Shown: piece by piece, positions 17,143-24,286 of the stretch
How the letters are laid out: each line of letters opens with the position of its first letter
Numbering within the stretch: position 1 is the stretch's first letter
NCBI GenBank assembly: GCA_030601425.1
Contig: JAUVTR010000003.1
Coordinates: forward strand, 1 to 35,930
Direction: 5' to 3'
DNA length: 35,930 bases
Origin: Desulfobacterales bacterium
Lineage (GTDB): Bacteria; Desulfobacterota; Desulfobacteria; Desulfobacterales; JAHEIW01
Notes under the pieces: generated by a model
Database searches by the model: none
What the model was told of the DNA's origin: nothing
The model's input: only the letters and a program-made list of their open reading frames with translations
Translations under genes and position numbers: made by a program

Positions 17143-20142
17143 TTAGCTTGTAATTCGTTCCGCTTTTTCCACTGTCAGCGTCAATGCGCCCCAGTCTTCT
17201 TCGACCTTGCCGGTTAGCAGATAAGGCCGCTGGCGATCGATGATGTGGCAAAACCGACGGTAGGCTTGCGGGAAAAAGGTGGTCTCCACGATACCGGTTT
17301 CATCTTCAAAGGTTAAAAACTCCATAGGATCGCCCTTTTTGGTGGAAACCACCTTGCCGGTGATCAGCCAGCCGGCCAGGCGTACCTGCCGGCCGATAAA
17401 ACGCGGCAGGTCCACGGCCTTGACGGTGCGACGCTTTTGCAACTTTTCGGCAAACAGCTCCATGGGGTGACGGTCGCACAGAAAACCCAGCACGGAAAAT
17501 TCGCGCCGCAGGCGCTCGCGCTCATCTTCGGCAGGCAGCGGCGGCCGGCAATGGCCGGCCGTGTCGGTGCGGTCAAACAGGGATTGTGCGGCCGTCTTGG
17601 GCCGTTTTGATTTCAACCAGCAGGCCAGGTCCCACAGCAGCGATGCACGGTTGCCGCCGGGATTCAGAGCATCCAGGGTCCCGCAGTTGATCAAAGAGCG
17701 CGCTTCGTCTTCGTCGGGGCGCACGCGTTCCAGAAAATCCCGCAGGCTGCTGCAGGGCTGCCGCCGGCGTAGCGCAACGATGCGCTCCCGGGTGTCGGCC
17801 CCCAGGCCTTTGACGGACAGCAATCCCACCCGGACGGCTTTGCCCTGGCCGGTCCAGCGAATGTCGCTGATGTTGATGTCGGGCGGCAGCACCGTCAGGC
17901 CCATGCGCCGGGCTTCAGAGACATAGGCAAAGGTGCCGTAAAAACCGCCCTGATTGCTGATCACCGCAGCGATAAATTCGGCCGGGTAATGGACCTTGAG
18001 GTAAGCGGCCTGAAAGGATACCCGGGCATAAGAGGCGCTGTGGGGCTTGCAAAAGGAATAGCCGTTAAAGCTCATCATCATATCCCAGATTTCGGCGACC
18101 TTGCCGTCAGGCACGCCGCGCTGTCTGGCGCCGCTGTAAAACCGCTGCTGAAAGTCCCGCAGCTGGTATTCGCGATCCTTTTTGGTCAGAACTTTGCGCA
18201 GGGTATCGGCTTCGGCATGGGAAAAACCGGCGATAACCACGGCCGCGCGCGAGACGTCTTCCTGATAGACCATGATGCCGAAGGTTTCATCCAGCACTTC
18301 GGCCAAAAAGGGATGAATCGGGTCCCAGCGGCCGCCGTGCAGGCGGCGGAGGTATTCCTGGATAGATTCATTAGCGGCCGGGCGGATGATGCTGCTGTGG
18401 ATGACCAGATGCTCAAAATCCCCCACTTTGGACTTTTGCTGCAGCAATCGCATGGCCGGGCTTTCGATGTAGAAGCAGCCCATGGTGCGGCCCTGGGCCA
18501 GGGCCTCCTGGGTGGCAAAATCGTCTTCCGGTTCCCAGTGCAGCTCGTTAAAGGTGATGCCGTTGTCGCGCAGATTGGCCAGGGCGTCGCGGATGACCCC
18601 CAGGCTGCGGTTGCCCAGCAAGTCAATTTTGACCAACCCGGCATCCTCGGTGGCATCTTTTTCCCATTGGATGATCGGAACCCCCTTGGGAGCGCGCTCA
18701 ACAGGCACGTACTCTTCAATGGGCCGCGGGGTAATGACCACACCGCCGGGATGTACGGACATATAACGTGGCGTGCCGATGAGCCGCTGGGCAAATTGTA
18801 AAATATCGGGCCAGGGCGGAGGAAACTCCAGCTCTTTAGACTCGGGGCGGCGTTTCAGCTCAGTCAAAAATTCGGGATTGGATTCTTTCACGCGCCAGAA
18901 ATGCGGCAATCGTTTGGACACCTGTCCGATCTCTGCATCGGTCATGCCGAAGACCTTGGCCACCTCCCGTACCGCCATACGCGGCTGAAACAGCACGTGG
19001 CTGGAGACCATGGCGGCATGGCCCGCGTACTGGGCCAGGACCGAATCCAGTACGTCATCGCGTTCGTCCCAGGCAAAATCCACGTCGATGTCCGGCGAAT
19101 CTTTGCGGCCCGGATTTAAAAACCGTTCGAAATACAGGTTGTGTTTCAACGGACAGACATTGGTGATGCCCAGGCAATAGGCCACCAGTGAGGCGGCTCC
19201 CGAGCCGCGCCCGCAGGTGCGCGGACTGCGTTGGATAATATCGCGAACGATTAAAAAGTAGGCGGCAAACCCCATGCCCGTGATAATGCGCAACTCGTGT
19301 TCCAGCCGTTCCACCACCGCCTCGGAAAGTTCATCACCGTAACGGCGTCGTGCGCCGGCATAGGCGTCCTGCCGCAGATATTGTGCCGGATTGCTGTCGT
19401 TTTCGCCCAGTAGCGGCGGCATGACGATACCAAACTGCGGGCCGGTAAACGTCAAGCGTTCGGCAATTTGGTAAGTGGCGCTGACAGTCTCCGGACAGAT
19501 GGCAAAGCGCTGTACATATTCTTCGGGAGTTGCCAGCCACGCGTCCGCCGGAGCGACCTCAGCGTCCGCCAGACGCGAAAGGGAAGTGTTGCGCTCGATG
19601 GCCCGCAACATGCGGTGGACCGGCATGTCGTCAGGATGCAAAAAGAAACTGCCCGGTGTGGCCACCACCGGCAGTCCCAGGCGATTGGCCGTGCGGCGCA
19701 AGCGGTGAGTGGCGGGAAGAGGCCGGCGCGGCATGGCTGCGGCGACCGAAACGCCGGCAGCATGCCAGGCGCCTAACAGGTCGGCGCTCTGAGTAAGGAT
19801 CTCCAATCCGTTTGCATGGAAAGTTACAGCGGCCTCCAGATCAAAATCTTCGTTCATGTGGCGGCGGGTGAGCAGGCGACAGAGGTTGCGGTAGCCGGTA
19901 TCGGAAGCCACCAGGCAGACGGCACGCTGCTTGCGCTTGGGGTCGGTAACCTCCGCCCCCACAATGGGCGTGAGTCCTTCGCGTCGACAGCTGGTTAAGA
20001 AAGGCCACAGGCCGCAAAGATTGTCGGTGTCGGTCAGCGCCAGATGGGTATAGCCCAGGCGTCGAGCAGTCCGGCAGACCTGCTTGACCGGGGCTGTGCC
20101 CCACATGAAAGAATAGTTTGATCGTACGGTTAAAGGGATCAT
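17143..20142 (-). CDS. dnaE2: Error-prone DNA polymerase III alpha subunit, DnaE2/ImuC type
   Basis: C-family polymerase of 999 residues, a little shorter than many DnaE2. The polymerase palm has GRGSGAASLVAYCLGI (about 311-326) and the catalytic aspartates in SPDIDVDF (Asp351, Asp353). A helix-hairpin-helix region and a C-terminal OB fold (RLAGWLITGKVVSTKKG, about 910) follow. The N-terminal PHP domain appears degenerate: expected histidines are replaced in VRSNYS (near 7) and LTDTDN (near 36), so proofreading or metal-dependent activity there is unlikely. DnaE2 performs SOS-induced mutagenic synthesis with ImuB. It is last in a lexA-DUF72-imuB-dnaE2 series. No strong ribosome binding site was seen. 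Confidence 0.92.
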   Translation of the reverse strand: MIPLTVRSNYSFMWGTAPVKQVCRTARRLGYTHLALTDTDNLCGLWPFLTSCRREGLTPIVGAEVTDPKRKQRAVCLVASDTGYRNLCRLLTRRHMNEDFDLEAAVTFHANGLEILTQSADLLGAWHAAGVSVAAAMPRRPLPATHRLRRTANRLGLPVVATPGSFFLHPDDMPVHRMLRAIERNTSLSRLADAEVAPADAWLATPEEYVQRFAICPETVSATYQIAERLTFTGPQFGIVMPPLLGENDSNPAQYLRQDAYAGARRRYGDELSEAVVERLEHELRIITGMGFAAYFLIVRDIIQRSPRTCGRGSGAASLVAYCLGITNVCPLKHNLYFERFLNPGRKDSPDIDVDFAWDERDDVLDSVLAQYAGHAAMVSSHVLFQPRMAVREVAKVFGMTDAEIGQVSKRLPHFWRVKESNPEFLTELKRRPESKELEFPPPWPDILQFAQRLIGTPRYMSVHPGGVVITPRPIEEYVPVERAPKGVPIIQWEKDATEDAGLVKIDLLGNRSLGVIRDALANLRDNGITFNELHWEPEDDFATQEALAQGRTMGCFYIESPAMRLLQQKSKVGDFEHLVIHSSIIRPAANESIQEYLRRLHGGRWDPIHPFLAEVLDETFGIMVYQEDVSRAAVVIAGFSHAEADTLRKVLTKKDREYQLRDFQQRFYSGARQRGVPDGKVAEIWDMMMSFNGYSFCKPHSASYARVSFQAAYLKVHYPAEFIAAVISNQGGFYGTFAYVSEARRMGLTVLPPDINISDIRWTGQGKAVRVGLLSVKGLGADTRERIVALRRRQPCSSLRDFLERVRPDEDEARSLINCGTLDALNPGGNRASLLWDLACWLKSKRPKTAAQSLFDRTDTAGHCRPPLPAEDERERLRREFSVLGFLCDRHPMELFAEKLQKRRTVKAVDLPRFIGRQVRLAGWLITGKVVSTKKGDPMEFLTFEDETGIVETTFFPQAYRRFCHIIDRQRPYLLTGKVEEDWGALTLTVEKAERITS

Positions 20143-20144
20143 GG

Positions 20145-20384
20145 TTCGTTGTAAATTCGAAATCCGAATATCGCCTGATTTAATAAAATTGGTCGAAACA
20201 AATTCGAAATTCGAATATTAAATATTCCAAACGTAACAAACTCCGATATCTGGAAATTGAGCAGATGGAAAAGTCTTTACGCTTTGTTTTTTAAATCGAA
20301 ATGTGAAGTTTATAATTTCAAATTTTTGTCATTCGTATTTGTTTCGTGCTTCGGATTTCGTGTTTCGTATTTTTTATTTTTGGA
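20145..20384. repeat. TTCGNNN heptad arrays, inverted arms, between imuB and dnaE2
   Basis: Left arm: TTCGAAA and TCCGAAT at 20156-20169, then TTCGAAA, TTCGAAT, ATTAAAT and ATTCCAA at 20203-20230. Right arm: four adjacent 7-mers at 20343-20370 (TTCGTGC, TTCGGAT and so on) followed by two T-rich ones to 20384. Both arms keep a 7-bp period. No gene lies in this 280-bp gap. Confidence 0.7.
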
Positions 20385-20422
20385 TCAAACTGTTAGCGTA
20401 ATTGAACCCGGAAGTTTTTTGC

Positions 20423-21595
20423 TTATGCAGCCATGGTTCTTCCCATTTGCACAGCCTCATTGCCGAAGCGGTGGCGGATGGAGTCGATGGCAGTGATCAG
20501 GCCGGAGCGGTTGTCATTGGCTTTTTGATCGGCGGCAAACAGTTCCAGCTGAGCCGGCGGAAAGATCAGACGGTCACAGATCAGACGCATATGCCGGATG
20601 CGTACCCGTCGGACCCAGGCCAGCTGGAGGGTGCGTCGGGCCAGCTCAAAAAGGGTGAGGTCATTGGCGGTGGCCGGCCTGGCAGCCACCTGGCGGGCGC
20701 GGCGCATGCCATCGGAATAGTCAAGGATAATGGCAATGCGGCGCGCAGCCCGCCGGCGCCGGCGCAGCTGGCTGCCGACCTGCTCGACCAGGCCGTAGAG
20801 AACGCCTTCCAGGGTGTGCACGTTGTTAGTGTCATTGCCGAATTCGTGGTCTGCGATCACCTTCGGCGGTTTTTGGCCGACCGGCAAAACCGGAGACGGA
20901 TCGATGCCGCGCACCGCCTCGTAAAGTGACAGGGCGCGGGTTGCAAAAGGGATCTCCAGCTGCTCCAGACTCAACGCGGAGACCTGGAATGCATGGGTCA
21001 GGTTAAATTCCCGCAATCGCAGCTGGTCATTGTGCTCGATGCCCGGGACCAGATTGACCGGCAGCGGGGCCAGCAGCGATTCTTCTTCGCCGGCGGCGAC
21101 AATGTACTCTCCATCAGGTTTCACCAGGCGGGTGGCCGCTTTGGCAACCAGTTTGTTGGGCGCCACCGACCAGATCGGGTCCAGGCCAAGATCGGTTTTG
21201 ATCTGTTTGCGCAACCGCCAGGCCACGTCCATGGGCGGGCCGAATAGACGGGAGGTGCCGGTGGCATCCATGAACAGGTGGCCGTCGTCTTCGCCGGTTT
21301 CGATCAGGGGTGAATACGGCAGGGCGCGCTTGAGCACATCACGCATGGCCAGCTCATAGCGATCCGGATGGAGCGGCAGGATTTGAACATTTTTGCAAAG
21401 GCGCACGGCCCGGCGCAAAGCCATGCCCTTGCGAATGCCGGCCATGTAGGCCTCGTTGCTCATATCGTAAACAGCGGCCCGGGCGGCGCCTTCGGGTGCG
21501 ATGATCACCGGACGTTCGTTGAGCCGGTGATCCACCGCCCGTTCCACCGCCACGGCAAAATCAGCCACATTTAAATGGACAATTGAACGGTTCAT
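20423..21595 (-). CDS. imuB: ImuB-like Y-family DNA polymerase homologue, active site degenerate
   Basis: Y-family polymerase relative of 390 residues, DinB-like in layout (YSPLIE near 94-99, TSRLFGPP near 114). The usual catalytic acids are missing: the first aspartate of the HVDxDxFxAxVE motif is Asn9 (HLNVADFAVAVE), and the SIDE motif reads DDGH (103-106). That fits ImuB, a non-catalytic scaffold recruiting DnaE2 to the sliding clamp. A beta-clamp-binding motif, QLELF, is at 349-353 near the C-terminus. It lies directly upstream of dnaE2 on the same strand and downstream of DUF72 and lexA. It is shorter than many ImuB proteins, so the symbol rests on context plus the degenerate site. Confidence 0.8.
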   Translation of the reverse strand: MNRSIVHLNVADFAVAVERAVDHRLNERPVIIAPEGAARAAVYDMSNEAYMAGIRKGMALRRAVRLCKNVQILPLHPDRYELAMRDVLKRALPYSPLIETGEDDGHLFMDATGTSRLFGPPMDVAWRLRKQIKTDLGLDPIWSVAPNKLVAKAATRLVKPDGEYIVAAGEEESLLAPLPVNLVPGIEHNDQLRLREFNLTHAFQVSALSLEQLEIPFATRALSLYEAVRGIDPSPVLPVGQKPPKVIADHEFGNDTNNVHTLEGVLYGLVEQVGSQLRRRRRAARRIAIILDYSDGMRRARQVAARPATANDLTLFELARRTLQLAWVRRVRIRHMRLICDRLIFPPAQLELFAADQKANDNRSGLITAIDSIRHRFGNEAVQMGRTMAA

Positions 21596-21668
21596 CGTTT
21601 GCTTTCAAGTGACGAAATCGTCAGCGTATGGATTGAGGTTTCTAAAACTATCCAGCTGCTTGAAACAA

Positions 21669-21797
21669 ATGCCTAAAGTTTGAAGTGCCTAAAATGCCTA
21701 AAATTAAGGAATACTGTCATTTTAAAAAAGATGGAGCGAAGCGACACCATAACTTTAGGCACTTTAGCTCATTTTAGTCATTTTAGTCATTTATAAA
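21669..21797. repeat. 9-bp-period array with inverted arms
   Basis: Left arm (21669-21702): ATGCCTAAA, a 7-bp spacer, GTGCCTAAA, ATGCCTAAA. Right arm (21753-21797): five consecutive 9-mers, CTTTAGGCA, CTTTAGCTC, ATTTTAGTC twice, then ATTTATAAA. The arms are reverse complements in type. The right arm runs into the DUF72 stop codon (21791-21793). It lies between DUF72 and imuB. Confidence 0.75.
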
Positions 21798-22615
21798 AGA
21801 CCTCTTTCGATCAACTGACTGATCAGACGCCGGGCATTTTTGGGCGCCTGGGCGCGGACGTGGTTGTTAAAAAAAATAACTCCGCTGCCGGCGTGCCGGG
21901 TCATCGGGGTGATGGTTTTATCGGCCCATTCCCGCAACTCAGCATCACTGTAGTCGTAGTCGAATTGCATTTGCATATTGCCCGAGCGCCAGCCTCTGGC
22001 GTTGCGGCCGTGGAACCGAATATAGAAAAGATCCGGGTTGGTGACGACATCGAGTTGCGGGAACAAATCCGGCAGATTCGGCTCATCCACGGCTACCAGG
22101 GTGGTACGGCGGCGTTCGAGTTCGGCAAAAACCCTGTCCGTGGCCCAGGAGGCATGCCGAAATTCCACCGCCAGGGGCAGTCCGTCCAGTTCGTCCAGAA
22201 GGGCGGCCAAATAGTGGCGGTTTTTCGGCGCCCGGGGAAAGCTCGGCGGAAACTGCAGCAAAACCGCTGTCAGCTGCCGGGCCTGGGTGAGCGGCGCCAT
22301 GCCGTCCCGATACTGGGAGACCTGCCCGCGCCATTGGTTGGGATCCACCTCATGGGTTAAAGTGCGGGTCAGTTTGGCGGCAAAGCGAAACCCGGGCGGT
22401 GCATACTGGCGCATGCGTTCGATGGCAGCCGCTTTCGGCATCTGGTACCAGGTGAAGTTTAGTTCGGTGATCGGAAAAGTTCGGGCGTAAAGCGGCAGCA
22501 TCTGGCCGGAGCGGGTGCCCGGCGGGTAAAAGCCGGCATTTATCCACTCCGTATACGAATAGCCGCTGGTGCCGACCCAGAGGCGGCCGGGGGTTTTGGG
22601 TTGTTCACGGCTCAC
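21791..22615 (-). CDS. DUF72 domain protein
   Basis: Cytoplasmic TIM-barrel-like protein of 274 residues in the DUF72 (YecE) family. It begins with the characteristic WVGTSGYSYTEWINAGFYPPGTRSG, continues with FRFAAKLTRTLTHEVDP and VAVDEPNLPDLFP, and ends with VIFFNNHVRAQAPKNARRL. No enzymatic activity is established for the family. It sits between lexA and imuB, in the place where imuA is often found in other bacteria. A GTG start was taken; no good ribosome binding site was seen. Confidence 0.88.
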   Translation of the reverse strand: MSREQPKTPGRLWVGTSGYSYTEWINAGFYPPGTRSGQMLPLYARTFPITELNFTWYQMPKAAAIERMRQYAPPGFRFAAKLTRTLTHEVDPNQWRGQVSQYRDGMAPLTQARQLTAVLLQFPPSFPRAPKNRHYLAALLDELDGLPLAVEFRHASWATDRVFAELERRRTTLVAVDEPNLPDLFPQLDVVTNPDLFYIRFHGRNARGWRSGNMQMQFDYDYSDAELREWADKTITPMTRHAGSGVIFFNNHVRAQAPKNARRLISQLIERGLL

Positions 22616-22632
22616 GTTAAATCTTTCTTTTT

Positions 22633-22918
22633 CTGGTTACGGCTTATAGCTTCCTGGCTGCATATATTAGGTTTCAGTGTTCAGGTGTCAGGTGTCAGCA
22701 AACAGATGACGGGGGATAGAAAACAGACTGCGACAAGCTCGGTCGAGTCGGGGTCGGATAGGCGATGTTTGATCCTCCGCTTGCAATATCTGTCTTTGAA
22801 CACTCGTCTGCACGGCCATAAGACCTGACACCTGAAACCATTTATTGTCTGGTTACCAGGAACGAGAGACTCGTTGCCAGTAGCCAGCGACCAGTCGCCA
22901 GTGACCAGCAACCAGCAG
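22633..22918. repeat. Heptad arrays between lexA and DUF72, ending at the lexA stop
   Basis: A 303-bp gap (22616-22918) with no gene. From 22633 to 22660 there are four 7-mers of CTGGTTA type. From 22670 to 22725 there are eight (GGTGTCA type). On the right, CTGACAC and CTGAAAC at 22825-22838 precede ten units at 22849-22918 (such as CCAGCGA, CCAGTCG). The last unit ends at 22918, and the lexA stop codon (CTA on this strand, 22919-22921) starts the next 7-mer in register. Confidence 0.82.
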
Positions 22919-23551
22919 CTACTTGATTCCTTCCGGTCCGCGGTGGATACCGATGATTTTGCCCTGGACCAGGACTTCGCCGAAGTCGTAGCGCATGGGG
23001 GAATAATCGGTATTTTCCGGACGCAGTTCGATGTGATCGTCACGTAAAAAAAAGCGTTTGACGGTTGCCTCTTCGCTGTTGATAAGCGCTACAATGATCT
23101 CGCCGTTTTGGGCGTACTGGCGCGGTTCGCAGATTGCCAGATCGCCGCTGAGGATGCCGGCATCCTTCATCGAATCGCCTTTGACGCGCAGAGCGAAAAT
23201 GTTTTGACTGCGGTAAACGGCGGCGTCCAGCACGATGCTGCCGTCCCACTCCGTCTGGGCATACATCGGCAGACCGGCTGTGACACGACCGATAATCGGG
23301 ATTTCGCGCCAGCGCTGCAAAGCCGCTGCCTCGTGGGCACGATTTAGCAGATAAACTTTACGGCTGTAACGCCCCTCCCGTTTCACATAGCCTTTTTCTT
23401 CCAGCACGCGCAAAAACTGAGCGATGGCGGCATGGCTGACCCCCAGATCCGCTGCAGCCTGTCGCAGGCTGGGGCACTGACCGGTTCTGGCGATTTCCCG
23501 CTGCAGATAATCCAAAAAACGCTGCTGTTTCGGTGTCAGCTGGGTTTGCAT
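22919..23551 (-). CDS. lexA: LexA-type SOS repressor
   Basis: SOS transcriptional repressor of 210 residues. There is an N-terminal winged-helix domain (about 1-65; recognition region SLRQAAADLGVSHAAIAQFL) and a C-terminal S24 autoprotease. The self-cleavage site is Ala92-Gly93 (VTAGLP), the nucleophile is Ser127 (KGDSMKDAG) and the general base is Lys165 (ATVKRF). The recognition helix differs from well-known LexA types, so the operator cannot be predicted. A GGAGA ribosome binding site is five bases before the ATG. It precedes DUF72, imuB and dnaE2 on the same strand and probably controls them in response to DNA damage. Confidence 0.94.
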   Translation of the reverse strand: MQTQLTPKQQRFLDYLQREIARTGQCPSLRQAAADLGVSHAAIAQFLRVLEEKGYVKREGRYSRKVYLLNRAHEAAALQRWREIPIIGRVTAGLPMYAQTEWDGSIVLDAAVYRSQNIFALRVKGDSMKDAGILSGDLAICEPRQYAQNGEIIVALINSEEATVKRFFLRDDHIELRPENTDYSPMRYDFGEVLVQGKIIGIHRGPEGIK

Positions 23552-23567
23552 AATGTCTCCGATATAA

Positions 23568-23673
23568 GGTTTCAGGTTTCGGGTGTCAGGTGTCAGGAAT
23601 TAGTAGGTTTCAGGTGTCAGTGTTCAGGTGTCAGAATTGATAGAGCTTAAACCTGAACTCTGAAGCTTAAAAC
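23568..23673. repeat. Heptad arrays between the four-helix-bundle gene and lexA
   Basis: Four 7-mers at 23568-23595 (GGTTTCA, GGTGTCA types) and, after an out-of-phase insertion, four more at 23606-23633. Then come four units at 23646-23673 of the opposite type (CTTAAAC, CTGAACT and so on). The last ends exactly before the stop codon (CTA on this strand) of the four-helix-bundle gene at 23674-23676. Confidence 0.8.
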
Positions 23674-24144
23674 CTACTCCGCAACTACAGGCCAGCCATG
23701 CGGTAGCGTTTCATCACTTGAGCCAAACACTGCCGGTTCCTCTGCTATCTGCCAGCGCTGCTCTCGCTCTGGGATCTTCCGTTCCAATGTTTTCTCCAGT
23801 CCATTCAGCATGCGAATGTATTCTTTGTAACGGCCCCTAAATTCTAAATATACCTCTTCTGAGATATATCCTTTGAGTTTCGCCATAAACAGGTGATGAA
23901 TTGTCTCACCTGCTTCGGCCCGGCTGCGATTTACGCCCTCAATTTTATTACGGATATGCCGATCATCATTGTTCTCGGCAAGCTGAGCAGGCGCGCTGTT
24001 TGACGAACGTCGTGCCTGGCTTCCCAACTCGTAATTCTCTTCTTGGGGCCACGCGTGTGTCAAATCGCAGACCGCAATGTGCAACCGGCACAACTTTTTA
24101 TAGACTTCAAGGTCCTCAACTTCCAAATAATTCTTCGCAGTCAC
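23674..24144 (-). CDS. Four-helix-bundle protein (S23/IVP family)
   Basis: Protein of 156 residues in the four-helix-bundle family first seen in 23S rRNA intervening sequences (TIGR02436-like). Seen: LEVEDLEVYKKLCRLHIAVCDLTHAWP, QARRSSNSAPAQLAENNDD, and EGVNRSRAEAGETIHHLFMAK. Function unknown. GTG at 24144 (VTAKNYLEV) is chosen as start because GAGGGAG precedes it. The open frame continues upstream to 24255, but that part is translated from the heptad repeat (giving VSGVSVQVSG) and is unlikely to be real. It precedes lexA on the same strand. Confidence 0.82.
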   Translation of the reverse strand: MTAKNYLEVEDLEVYKKLCRLHIAVCDLTHAWPQEENYELGSQARRSSNSAPAQLAENNDDRHIRNKIEGVNRSRAEAGETIHHLFMAKLKGYISEEVYLEFRGRYKEYIRMLNGLEKTLERKIPEREQRWQIAEEPAVFGSSDETLPHGWPVVAE

Positions 24145-24154
24145 TTCATCTCCC

Positions 24155-24196
24155 TCAAAACCTGACACCTGAACACTGACACCTGAAACCTTGCCA
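24155..24196. repeat. Heptad array upstream of the four-helix-bundle gene
   Basis: Six unbroken 7-mers: TCAAAAC, CTGACAC, CTGAACA, CTGACAC, CTGAAAC and CTTGCCA, starting at 24155. The array lies immediately upstream of the probable GTG start of the four-helix-bundle gene, within its 5' leader. Confidence 0.75.
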
Positions 24197-24203
24197 AGCA
24201 ATA

Positions 24204-24238
24204 ATGTAAATGCTAATGTAAATATAAATGTATACATT
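24204..24238 (-). promoter_or_regulatory. Candidate operator upstream of the 4HB-lexA series
   Basis: On the minus strand there is a perfect 12-bp palindrome AATGTATACATT (24227-24238), then two direct repeats of TTTACATTA spaced 12 bp apart (about one helical turn). The AT-rich block lies about 60-95 bp before the four-helix-bundle start. It is a plausible promoter or repressor site, perhaps for LexA, but no experimental consensus supports that. Confidence 0.35.
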
Positions 24239-24286
24239 CGGCATGTCAAGATCAAAAATTCAATAATGGGGTTTATTTGGAAAGGA

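Noticed and set aside
17989-18801. Long plus-strand open frame opposite dnaE2
   Set aside because: It is the shadow of a GC-rich gene with clear polymerase motifs on the other strand; the frame has no motif or ribosome binding site.
20402-20929. 175-codon plus-strand frame opposite imuB
   Set aside because: Antisense to a conserved coding region and without recognisable domains.
22633-23673. CRISPR array
   Set aside because: Repeats are 7 bp with no longer conserved repeat or regular 30-40 bp spacer, and no cas gene is present.
23674-24255. Diversity-generating retroelement accessory protein (Avd)
   Set aside because: The protein is a four-helix bundle like Avd, but there is no reverse transcriptase, template or variable repeat in the window.
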